Assembly (NCBI RefSeq): GCF_030519655.1
Contig: NZ_JAUMIT010000001.1
Coordinates: forward strand, 1,054,001 to 1,118,000
Length of the DNA stretch: 64,000 nt
Direction of reading: 5' to 3'
Source of the DNA: Wenyingzhuangia gilva
GTDB taxonomy: Bacteria; Bacteroidota; Bacteroidia; Flavobacteriales; Flavobacteriaceae
In this document: piece by piece, positions 26,218 through 34,392 of the stretch
Layout: each line of letters opens with the position of its first letter
Numbering within the stretch: the stretch's first letter is position 1
The notes under the pieces: model-generated
The model's database searches: none
Seen by the model: the letters and a program-made list of their open reading frames with translations, nothing else
What the model was told of the DNA's origin: nothing
Program-made: the position numbers and the translations under genes

Positions 26218-28406
26218 TAACAGTCAGTCAATATTTGTCCGTTGTTCTTATAAACCTCAAAAGGTTGTAAATGGTTTTTGATGCATGTTTTTTCTAGTTG
26301 AATAAAAACAGCATCTCTCATAGCAATTGAACCACAGAGCATAAAAATATCACCGTTTTTTAATTTTTTTACAATGATATTTTCATCTCTAACTAGTAAA
26401 TCTTGTACATAATTATAAGGATGTACTTCTTTAGAAAAAGCAATATCAAAATGCTGTAAAATCCCTTTTTGTTGAGCTTCTAAAATTAAAGATTTATAAA
26501 GTGTTGCTGATATTTTTGTTCGTGTACCCCAATACAAGGTCATTTCAGCTTTTGTTTTTTCATATATCATTCCTAAAAAAGGAGCAATTCCTGTTCCATT
26601 GGCAATTAAAGTAACGCTATCTGCCTTTTTAGGAAGATGAAAATCTTTGTTTTTTTGAATAATAGCTTTTAAAGTATCGTTTGGTTTTAACTGATTTAAG
26701 TAGTTAGAACAAACGCCGTATGTATGTTTTTTGATACTTAATAATAAATCGCCATTTGCATTTTTTCCAGTAGAATATAAACGTTCCGTAGTTTCATCAG
26801 GCGGAATAATACTTAACAAATCACCCGCAGCAAATTTTTTCCTTTTGGTTTGGGATAAAGTCAAAGTGAAAGTTTCATCATATTGATCTTTGATATTGGT
26901 TTTATCAATAATTTTAAAACTTGTTTCTTTTTGTTTTTTGGTGCTAAGCTCTTTTGGAATTGAGATGTTTAGTTTTAAAGATTTAGCCCAAGTATCAACC
27001 CAGTTTTTAAATTGTATATAATTTTGATTGTGTATTAACAATGGCGTTTCAGTTGCAATGTTAATGTTTGGTTGTAACAAAGTTTGTCTATGAATTTCTT
27101 TAGCAAACTCACAAAATTTAGGATAAGAAAAAGATCCAAAACCGATGATATGACAATCAAAAGGATGAACGATTTTTGTTTGTTGCAGTTTTTTTAGAAA
27201 TAAATTAGCATTGCTTGGGGGCTCTCCTTGTCCGTAAGTTGAAGTTAAAATAAGCAAGTGTTTTATTTTTGAGTAGGTTTGGTAATTGTTTAAATCATCT
27301 AAAAAAACTTTCTGATTCGCTTGAATTAAGGCTTGTTGTAAAACTTTTCCCAATTGTTTGGTACTTCCGTTTTCAGATCCTATTAAAATGATATATTCGG
27401 CTTGCTGAGCGGTAAATTTATTTTTGATTTTAGAACGTAATCTGTAATAAGATATCATTGCTCCAGAATACATAAAATATAAAATTCCTAAAGAGCTGAT
27501 TAATAAAATAAAAGACCAAAGAATACTACCATTTCCAGTGTGTAAATTAAAACTTAAAACAGATAAAATCTGAACAAATGGATAATGAGTTTCTTGAACT
27601 ATAAATCCTGTTTTTTGATTGATTTTTAGTTCTTTATCTTTTAAACTTAAGGTAAAATAATCTTCTTCATCAGTAGAAAATGGGAATTCTAACTTTGTAA
27701 TATCTTTAAGGCTGGTTTTTTTAAATATAGCGAACTCAGAAAGAGGGATGGCTTTGTTGTTTTGAGTTTTGTTTGTTATTGTAGAAACTTTGGTGTTAGG
27801 AAGTAAAGATAATTTTTCCATGGACAAATAAGTTCCTGTAAAAGCAATGATGATAATAGGAATTAACAGCAGTCTACCTAAAGTTACATGATTGTATTGT
27901 ATGGAACCATCTTTAATTATTTTGGAACAAAATTTTACAAAGCTTCCTTGTCTTTTAATAGCTAGTAATAAACCTGTAATGGCAATTAAAAAAAGTAAAA
28001 AGGAAGTAATCCCAACAAAAATTCTCCCAGTAGTTTTTAGAAATAAAGATCTGTGAAAATTGGTAATAGACTCAAAAAAAGTATTGGGTTTTGGAATATC
28101 TGCTAATTTGTTTCCATCAAAAGGATTGATATAAAATTGCCCGCTTTCTTCTAAACCAAAAACAGTTGCTTTTACAAAATAATTGTTATCTACTTCCAAG
28201 TCTAAAACTTCATCGTATTTATTAGAGAGAGTATCTATTAATTCAGATAATACAACCTCATTAGCCTGATGAATGTAAAAAGGTTGAAGTTTTTCCTGTA
28301 TGGGTTTAAAAGCTAAAATAGCACCCGTAATAGCGGCTAAAAGTAAAAATAAAGAAGAAGATACAGTTAAATAAAAATGACTGTATCTCCATATTTTGTA
28401 AAGCAT
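26214..28406 (-). CDS. PepSY membrane domain fused to flavodoxin and FAD/NAD(P)H reductase
   Basis: 730-residue inner-membrane electron carrier. Membrane helices at about 10-33, 127-150, 175-198 and 295-322, with PepSY-like periplasmic segments between them and histidines in NFHRSLFL and NLHTGNG. Then a cytosolic flavodoxin domain (residues ~345-485; IILIGSENGSTKQLG, LTSTYGQGEPPSNA) and a FAD/NAD(P)-binding reductase (AGDLLSIIPP, RLYSTGK, IANGTGIAPFLGM, FMLCGSIAMRDAV, C-terminal ILTDCY). It probably moves electrons from NAD(P)H through FMN/FAD to the periplasm, reducing ferric siderophore or a flavoprotein. Last gene of the receptor operon, 8 bases after the DUF2271 gene. Comparable to XusC of Bacteroides, with an added diflavin module. 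Confidence 0.88.
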   Translation of the reverse strand: MLYKIWRYSHFYLTVSSSLFLLLAAITGAILAFKPIQEKLQPFYIHQANEVVLSELIDTLSNKYDEVLDLEVDNNYFVKATVFGLEESGQFYINPFDGNKLADIPKPNTFFESITNFHRSLFLKTTGRIFVGITSFLLFLIAITGLLLAIKRQGSFVKFCSKIIKDGSIQYNHVTLGRLLLIPIIIIAFTGTYLSMEKLSLLPNTKVSTITNKTQNNKAIPLSEFAIFKKTSLKDITKLEFPFSTDEEDYFTLSLKDKELKINQKTGFIVQETHYPFVQILSVLSFNLHTGNGSILWSFILLISSLGILYFMYSGAMISYYRLRSKIKNKFTAQQAEYIILIGSENGSTKQLGKVLQQALIQANQKVFLDDLNNYQTYSKIKHLLILTSTYGQGEPPSNANLFLKKLQQTKIVHPFDCHIIGFGSFSYPKFCEFAKEIHRQTLLQPNINIATETPLLIHNQNYIQFKNWVDTWAKSLKLNISIPKELSTKKQKETSFKIIDKTNIKDQYDETFTLTLSQTKRKKFAAGDLLSIIPPDETTERLYSTGKNANGDLLLSIKKHTYGVCSNYLNQLKPNDTLKAIIQKNKDFHLPKKADSVTLIANGTGIAPFLGMIYEKTKAEMTLYWGTRTKISATLYKSLILEAQQKGILQHFDIAFSKEVHPYNYVQDLLVRDENIIVKKLKNGDIFMLCGSIAMRDAVFIQLEKTCIKNHLQPFEVYKNNGQILTDCY

Positions 28407-28414
28407 ATACTTAA

Positions 28415-28906
28415 TTAGTTTGGTAAAATTCTAACATATCTTATGTATCCTGTTCCTTCATATTTTTTCTGTATCTCAGAGTCTAGCGAAATTTCTAAAT
28501 CTTTAATATGATATTCTTGTTGCTCTACAGCAGTTTCAAAACGAATTTTGTTTCCTTTATTGATGTCATTTTGGTTTACTTCTATAACAAAAACAGCACG
28601 TTCTCCACCAGCAATTGTTGCTCCTGTAATAGCATCAATATTTGTTGTTTTTTCTTTAGGTTCAAAGAAAGACCACCAAGAAGTGATGTCTGCATACCAT
28701 TTTGTATCCTCACCTAAAACTTGTAAAGTTTTTATATACTTGTTGTTTTTATCAACTAAAGAAACAATTACATAAGCTCCTTCTCCTTGATAGTTTTTTA
28801 ACTGAACCATACACTTGTATTTTTGTGTGGCTTCAGTAGTTTTTAAAGTAGTAAATGCCATTAAAAATAAGCATGCTACAAAAAAGATATATTTAAATGC
28901 TTTCAT
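28415..28906 (-). CDS. DUF2271 periplasmic protein with a DxxTGAT flavinylation-like motif
   Basis: 163 residues with an N-terminal signal (MKAFKYIFFVACLFLMAFTT). The body is beta-rich (YKCMVQLKNYQGEGAYVIVS, DTKWYADITSWW). DAITGAT at residues 91-97 matches the D-x-x-S/T-G-A-T signature to which ApbE attaches FMN covalently in NqrC/RnfG-type domains. DUF2271 proteins frequently neighbour PepSY genes. The proposed role is a periplasmic flavin carrier taking electrons from the adjacent PepSY reductase. Family assignment is by pattern; flavinylation is inferred. No ApbE gene is in the window. Confidence 0.75.
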   Translation of the reverse strand: MKAFKYIFFVACLFLMAFTTLKTTEATQKYKCMVQLKNYQGEGAYVIVSLVDKNNKYIKTLQVLGEDTKWYADITSWWSFFEPKEKTTNIDAITGATIAGGERAVFVIEVNQNDINKGNKIRFETAVEQQEYHIKDLEISLDSEIQKKYEGTGYIRYVRILPN

Positions 28907-28918
28907 ATCAAATCAGGT

Positions 28919-30412
28919 TTATTTTAAAAAAGTAATGTCAGTATTTTTTAACAATTCGTTTTCTGCAGCTAAATCATAGGTACTTTCTTCAAAATCTGTT
29001 AAAATACTTTTATCAGCTCCCTTGCTTAATAATAATTTTAAAATTTTATCATTAGTTGCTTTCATTGCTGATAAATGTAACGGAGTTAATCCATCGCTAT
29101 TTTTTTGGTTGATGTTAGCTCCCAATTCAATAGCTGTTAAAATTAAGTCTACTTGTCCTTTTTCTATGGCAATGTGCAACGGAGTGGTGTTTGATGCAGC
29201 TTTTGTAAATGAGATGTTGTTTTGTTTTAAAACGTTTATAAAATCGTTAAAATGTGCTTTAGATCGGTTGTTATAAGCATTAAATAAATAATAATATAAA
29301 TTGTTTCCATCTTTATCCACTACATCTAACTGTACATTGTTTGCTAATAAAACATCTAACAACTCTTTGTTAATACGTTGCGTTGCATAAATAACAGCAG
29401 ATATCCCTTCGTTATTTTTTTGATTGATGTTTTTAACTTGTGGTAATAACTTGTTTACCGCTAAGATATTTCCTCCTCTACAAGCATTTAAAAAAGGAGT
29501 GTTTCCTTGCGTATCTTTCTGATGGATATTTGCCCCTTTGTTAATGAAATAGTCAATAATATTAACATCCTTGGTGTTGCTACAAACAAAATGTAAAGCA
29601 TTTTGATTTTCTTGATTGCTTAGATTCATGTTTAAACCTAGGCTGTCAAAATATTTAAATACTTCTATAGAATTGCTAGAACCTCTTCCTCCGTGGCTAG
29701 CATAAAGAACAAGATTTTCTCCTTTGTTGTTTAAGAGTTTGTAGTCAAATCCTTTGTTAATAAAGTTTTTAATTAGACTTAAATTACCACGTTGTGCAGC
29801 ATAAAATAAAACATTATTTCCATTGTTATCTTTTGCATGTGCATCTACTCCTTTTTGTTGAAAATACTTAATAATTTTTTCATCTTTAGAGTGGGCCGCT
29901 AATAACATAATTGCATTGGCTCCTGTTCTGGTGGTGCTTTTTAAATCTATACCATTTGCTGCCATTAAATCATAAATTTTAGTGTTTTCATGACCTGCAT
30001 TTAAAGTAAAAGTAAACCAAGTAAAACCATGGCTACCAGCAATGTTAATATCCGCTCCTTTGCTTAATAATAACTCCATGGTAGGAATGTCGCCTGAATA
30101 TCCAGCCCACATTAAATAACTTCTACCATCGTGCGTAGGTTTGTTGATATCATTTCCAGGTAAAGACAATAAATATTCAATAGTTTTTACGGGTGCTTTA
30201 GCCATGATTGCATAACACACGGCATCAAAAGCAGCTCCGTTTGGAGTAACGGCATCGTTCCCTTCTTTTATTTTTTGTTTTACAGCTTCAACGGTTGGTT
30301 GTGTCTGCCAAAAAGATCGGTTATGTAGCTCGTTTTTGCTTTGAGGGCCTCCTCTTTGTGCAAAAGTAAATTGAGATAGAGCCAATAATAGGCTCAACAA
30401 TTTTATTTTCAT
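28919..30412 (-). CDS. Exported ankyrin-repeat protein
   Basis: 497 residues with a signal peptide (MKIKLLSLLLALSQFTFAQ), followed by roughly a dozen ankyrin repeats from about residue 75 to the C-terminus (DGRSYLMWAGYSGDIPTMEL, GNNVLFYAAQRGNLSLI, DGLTPLHLSAMKATNDKIL). It is predicted to sit in the periplasm or on the envelope as a protein-interaction scaffold. Within the operon it lies between the surface lipoprotein and the DUF2271 protein; ankyrin proteins in such positions may protect against or dock redox partners, but no activity can be read. Gap to the next gene is 12 bases. Confidence 0.88.
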   Translation of the reverse strand: MKIKLLSLLLALSQFTFAQRGGPQSKNELHNRSFWQTQPTVEAVKQKIKEGNDAVTPNGAAFDAVCYAIMAKAPVKTIEYLLSLPGNDINKPTHDGRSYLMWAGYSGDIPTMELLLSKGADINIAGSHGFTWFTFTLNAGHENTKIYDLMAANGIDLKSTTRTGANAIMLLAAHSKDEKIIKYFQQKGVDAHAKDNNGNNVLFYAAQRGNLSLIKNFINKGFDYKLLNNKGENLVLYASHGGRGSSNSIEVFKYFDSLGLNMNLSNQENQNALHFVCSNTKDVNIIDYFINKGANIHQKDTQGNTPFLNACRGGNILAVNKLLPQVKNINQKNNEGISAVIYATQRINKELLDVLLANNVQLDVVDKDGNNLYYYLFNAYNNRSKAHFNDFINVLKQNNISFTKAASNTTPLHIAIEKGQVDLILTAIELGANINQKNSDGLTPLHLSAMKATNDKILKLLLSKGADKSILTDFEESTYDLAAENELLKNTDITFLK

Positions 30413-30432
30413 GATACTTGTTTTTATTAGGA

Positions 30433-30466
30433 AAGTCCCTTTCTAACAAAGGTTAAAAAGGGACTT
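30433..30466 (-). other. Intra-operon hairpin between the DUF4374 and ankyrin genes
   Basis: Arms AAGTCCCTTT and AAAGGGACTT form a perfect 10-base stem with a 14-base loop. On the minus strand it is followed by CCTAATAAAAA rather than a T run, so it looks like an RNA processing/stabilising element or a weak attenuator that could favour the upstream receptor genes. Confidence 0.5.
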
Positions 30467-30486
30467 AAGATTGTTTGTTTTTTTAA

Positions 30487-31839
30487 TTACCAAGCACCTA
30501 TAAAGTGACTTCCTTCTACATTTATTAATTGAGCACCTTTGGTAACAGTTTCAGTTTCGGTATCTACAACATAAATATTTCCATTTTTTCCAACAGGAGC
30601 TTCAGTTAAGTAAATTTCATTTCCATTAACGGCAAATCCTTGATATTGGAATAAGTAAAAATCGGCTTCGTAAGGAATGTCTTCAATTTTCGTAGCTGTT
30701 TTAGCTTCTAAATCAACTAAAGCAAAAAATCCTTGTTGCCCAGAAACACCTTCTTCGGAACCATTATGACGGTAAGCTAATACTGCTTTTCCGTTAGCAG
30801 CAGGTCTCCATGCTAATACATAGGCCCCTTCAATACCAAGTGCTTCATCTAAGCTAAATACATAAGAGTCGTCATATTGATTATTTGCTCCAATTTTTAA
30901 GATATGAGAACCATTTGGGTCTCCTTGGTTTGCTTGATACACAGCTCCGTTGTATTCAAAAGCATTGATACTACGGTATCCATTTGTGTTTCCGTATCCT
31001 ACACCGGAAGTGATTACTTCTGGGTTAAATAAAGTAGGGTAGTCTAAAACAATAGTTTTAGAGGCTAAAATATCTCCTTCTCTATCACTTTCAACAGTTG
31101 TAGGGTCTACTTTGCTTAAACGACCACCAATGTATAATTTATCACCTGCTGCATTTAAAGTAGGCATGTCAACTCTTGAGAAGTAGTAGCCATTAGCTTC
31201 TTCTTCGGCAGATAACGGAACACTTAATTCTTTAAAGTTTAAAATCCTAGAATTTACTAAGTCTAAAAGTACAATTCCTACTTTAGCTTCGGTTCTAATG
31301 TAAGTATCATCAGTTTCGTCTTCTGGAGTTCCGTTGTCGTCCATTTGATGTTCTGTAGAAACATATACAGCACATCCTGTTTGGTCCCCATCAAACAATT
31401 TAATCCATCTTGGAGCAGAACCAACATAAGGAGCAATACTAATTTCAGAACCTGTTTGTACGAAGTTTTGACCACCGTTTACAGTATATTTAGTGTAGTT
31501 TCCTCCTGTATCACCTGCGTAGCTGATGTTAAAAATAGTGCTACCATCTTCGGAAGCTTGTAATCTTGCAGTTCTGTTAGAAGGAACCACAAAACCATTA
31601 TCAAAAGGTTCAATAGTAACTGTTGGGTCTTTTGCATCTTCTGTACTAACCGAGTATATTAAAGTTCCTCCGTTACCATCTCCAGGGTTGCTACCCATTC
31701 TTGCACCAGCAATAGTAATCCATCTACTGTCATCATTTTTTTCTTCTCCAATTGTATCTGTTGATTCATCAGTACAACTTAAGGTTAACATTAATGAACT
31801 TAATGCTAATGTTTTTAAGGTTAAAAACTGTTTTTTCAT
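30487..31839 (-). CDS. DUF4374 surface lipoprotein (XusB-like)
   Basis: 450-residue lipoprotein with signal peptide and lipobox (LMLTLSC, lipid on Cys22). Asp and Glu residues right after the Cys (TDESTDTIGEE) fit a Bacteroidota surface-export signal. The body is a repetitive beta-propeller-like DUF4374 domain (SRWITIAGARMGSNPGDGNG, AYVLAWRPAANGKAVLAY, ending EGSHFIGAW). In Bacteroides, the DUF4374 protein XusB binds ferric enterobactin at the surface beside its TonB receptor; the same gene order here supports a siderophore-capture role. Ligand unknown. It is 14 bases downstream of the receptor gene. Confidence 0.85.
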   Translation of the reverse strand: MKKQFLTLKTLALSSLMLTLSCTDESTDTIGEEKNDDSRWITIAGARMGSNPGDGNGGTLIYSVSTEDAKDPTVTIEPFDNGFVVPSNRTARLQASEDGSTIFNISYAGDTGGNYTKYTVNGGQNFVQTGSEISIAPYVGSAPRWIKLFDGDQTGCAVYVSTEHQMDDNGTPEDETDDTYIRTEAKVGIVLLDLVNSRILNFKELSVPLSAEEEANGYYFSRVDMPTLNAAGDKLYIGGRLSKVDPTTVESDREGDILASKTIVLDYPTLFNPEVITSGVGYGNTNGYRSINAFEYNGAVYQANQGDPNGSHILKIGANNQYDDSYVFSLDEALGIEGAYVLAWRPAANGKAVLAYRHNGSEEGVSGQQGFFALVDLEAKTATKIEDIPYEADFYLFQYQGFAVNGNEIYLTEAPVGKNGNIYVVDTETETVTKGAQLINVEGSHFIGAW

Positions 31840-31853
31840 ATTAATAATTGTAT

Positions 31854-34289
31854 TTATAATTTGTTGATAAAATAATTTAGTTTTATGTAAAAGGCTCTTC
31901 CTGGTTTTTGTACCGATCGATTGTCATAAGCAGCTTGATTAAAAATATTTTTAGCATCAAAACTTAAGACAAAACGATTCTTAGGAAATGCATAACTACA
32001 TCCAAAATTTTGAATGAATTGTGTAGGTACTAAAAATGCATCAAGTCCTGTTACATTTGTACCTTGAGCAGTTTTATATGAAAATTCATGGGTATAGTAG
32101 GCATCGTAGAAAAGGTTTAAACGAGCATTTTTTTGAATGAAATCTTTTAAAGAATAACGAAAGGCTCCATTCATAGTGAAGAGAGGAGTGTTAGGTACAT
32201 CAACTATTTGTCCTCTTCTATTTCTAGTTTTTAAACTTAATTTTGAAAAGTTAAAACTAAAACCAAAATTATTATTGTAAGAATAATTAAATTGAGCTTC
32301 AATACCCTTAGAGGTGGTTTTTTCATTAAAATTAGCGTATTGAACCAATTCATCATTTTCCCATGAATCGTCTGCATTTGCGGGTAGTCCAATTAAATCT
32401 TGAATATTTCTGGAAAAAAGATTTGTTGAAAGAGTTACTCCATGTTTTTTAATATTGAATTTTCCTAAGCAGATTCCTAAATTATAGTTCATACTAATTT
32501 CAGGTTTTACACCTAAATTTGCTATTAGATTGTCACCAGCATCTCCGAACACTTCATTTTCATTAGGTAAACGAATCGCTTTTTCAGCAGAACTTAATAC
32601 AATAATGTTTTCTAGTATGGCAAAAGAGCCTGCAAAACCATAACCGTTATAATCTTTATCGCTCTGATATACATCTTTAATAACTTCTGTTTTATCATCG
32701 TTATATTTTGGTTGAGTGTTTTTTATTTTTTGTCGATAGTGTTTTCCAAATACATTCAATTTTAGTCTTTTCTTAAAAGCATTTAATTCATAACTTAAAG
32801 AATAAATGTTTTTGTATAAGTCGCTTGTTTGTTTAAAGGTGTTTTCTAAGTAAGAGACCATTTCGTCGGTGTCTTCTCTATCTAAACCGCTATACACATG
32901 ATTGAATAAGATTTTATGATGTTTATTGGCTTTATAAGATATTCCAGTTCTCATAGAAGCTACATTTCTACGAATATTCATCAAAGTAGGACCTCCTTCT
33001 TGTTGTGATCCCCATGGATATTTATGGTCAATGACTTGTCCTGGGTTTTCAAAATCTTTACGTTGCATTTTTACTCCTTTCCAAGTGTATGCTTGATCTA
33101 CTGTATCGTTTACAATTCTTTTTCTTTTCCCATATAAACCATTAAAATTTACACTAAGTCCTTTTGTTAATAAATCTTTTTTTATGTAGCTCATGTTTGT
33201 TAACAAGGCATTAGATTCTAAAAATCTTCCTTTGTAAGGACTAATAGTCATAAAAGCTCCATGTTGTACTTGTTTGTAATCATCAGAACCAGTCATTCCA
33301 ATAAAAAATTGATCAGCCCATTTTACATCTGTGAATCCAATTTGAGCCATTCCTCCAGTAGATCTATATGCATCGTGAAATCTTTTAGCAGTGATTGGAG
33401 TCTGACTACCATCTACTTCTATATGTTTAACCATACCTCCCCAAACTTTATAATCGTTGTCTGAGTAATTATGAAAACCAGATGTTTTTATTGTAAAACC
33501 TGATTTGTCAAATCGATACAAACCATTTACACTTGCTTGAAAAGTATTAAAAGACCCATAAGATACTGAAGCGTTAAAATTACTTTTGGTTCCTTTGTGT
33601 AAAACCACGTTGATTGCTCCTCCCAAAGCATCATCAGCTAAATGTCCAGGGATTACTCCTTTGTATACTTCTATTCTTTTAATCATAGATGGAGGAATGC
33701 TGTTTAAACTAAATGAAGAACCATAAACAGAAATAGGAATACCATCAATAAAAATACGAACTGAGCTACCAGACAATCCATTCAGCATATATTGTACGTT
33801 TGAACCTAATCCACCATTTTGACGTAGCTTTACACCAACGGTAGTATTTAATAGCTCATTTGTTTGAATGTTTCTAAGACTAGCTTCTTTGGTTTCTATG
33901 ACATTAACAGCAAAACCTTTTTCTTCAATTTTAGTTTTTTGTGTTTTTCCTAAAAGACGAACTTGTTGTAGTGATTCTGTATTTTCTTCTAGAGAAAAAT
34001 TTAAATGAATGTCTTTTTTTCGGTTGTTAAAAACAATTTCTCTATGTTCTGTTTTAAAGCCCATATAAGATGCTTTTATCAAGTGTTTTCCGTTTGGGAG
34101 GTTGTTGATACTATAATTTCCATTTTCATCCACAATAGAAGCTTGTGAATTATTATCAATAGATATGGTTGCACCAAATAGAGGTTGCCCTTTTCGATCA
34201 ATCACTTTTCCAGAGATGATGTTTTGCAAATTTTGTGAGTAAGATGCTGTAATCACTGTAAAAAAGATGAAAAACAATTTAAATTCCAT
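31854..34289 (-). CDS. TonB-dependent outer membrane receptor (siderophore type)
   Basis: 811 residues. Signal peptide (MEFKLFFIFFTVITASYSQ), then a carboxypeptidase-regulatory-like beta domain at about 25-105 (GKVIDRKGQPLFGATISID, NLPNGKHLIKASYMGF), a plug domain at about 125-230 (NIQTNELLNTTVGVKLRQNG, VRIFIDGIPISVYG, IKRIEVYKGVIPGHLADDAL, GGAINVVL) and a C-terminal beta-barrel. There is no SusD gene beside it, and the partner is a DUF4374 lipoprotein, so import of an iron chelate is more likely than of a glycan. First gene of the operon; expression probably controlled by the divergent AraC regulator. Confidence 0.92.
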   Translation of the reverse strand: MEFKLFFIFFTVITASYSQNLQNIISGKVIDRKGQPLFGATISIDNNSQASIVDENGNYSINNLPNGKHLIKASYMGFKTEHREIVFNNRKKDIHLNFSLEENTESLQQVRLLGKTQKTKIEEKGFAVNVIETKEASLRNIQTNELLNTTVGVKLRQNGGLGSNVQYMLNGLSGSSVRIFIDGIPISVYGSSFSLNSIPPSMIKRIEVYKGVIPGHLADDALGGAINVVLHKGTKSNFNASVSYGSFNTFQASVNGLYRFDKSGFTIKTSGFHNYSDNDYKVWGGMVKHIEVDGSQTPITAKRFHDAYRSTGGMAQIGFTDVKWADQFFIGMTGSDDYKQVQHGAFMTISPYKGRFLESNALLTNMSYIKKDLLTKGLSVNFNGLYGKRKRIVNDTVDQAYTWKGVKMQRKDFENPGQVIDHKYPWGSQQEGGPTLMNIRRNVASMRTGISYKANKHHKILFNHVYSGLDREDTDEMVSYLENTFKQTSDLYKNIYSLSYELNAFKKRLKLNVFGKHYRQKIKNTQPKYNDDKTEVIKDVYQSDKDYNGYGFAGSFAILENIIVLSSAEKAIRLPNENEVFGDAGDNLIANLGVKPEISMNYNLGICLGKFNIKKHGVTLSTNLFSRNIQDLIGLPANADDSWENDELVQYANFNEKTTSKGIEAQFNYSYNNNFGFSFNFSKLSLKTRNRRGQIVDVPNTPLFTMNGAFRYSLKDFIQKNARLNLFYDAYYTHEFSYKTAQGTNVTGLDAFLVPTQFIQNFGCSYAFPKNRFVLSFDAKNIFNQAAYDNRSVQKPGRAFYIKLNYFINKL

Positions 34290-34316
34290 TTCTATTTAGA
34301 TTTGATAAAAATAATT

Positions 34317-34332
34317 TACTTTTGCAAAAGTA
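34317..34332. promoter_or_regulatory. Overlapping divergent -7 elements
   Basis: The 16-base palindrome TACTTTTGCAAAAGTA contains TACTTTTG on both strands, each an exact TAnnTTTG match, one facing the AraC gene and one facing the receptor operon. Two back-to-back promoters here would be mutually exclusive. Confidence 0.6.
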
Positions 34333-34354
34333 TGTTATGTAGAAAGAATCTAAT

Positions 34355-34392
34355 TAACGTAAAAGGAATTTATAATAACGCAAAAGGAATAA
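34355..34392 (+). promoter_or_regulatory. 21-base-period direct repeats, candidate AraC-protein site
   Basis: TAACGTAAAAGGAAT and TAACGCAAAAGGAAT (14 of 15 identical) start 21 bases apart, two helical turns. Seen from the receptor operon they occupy about -35 to -70, the usual place for an AraC-type activator. Seen from the regulator gene they lie in its leader. Binding is inferred. Confidence 0.55.
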
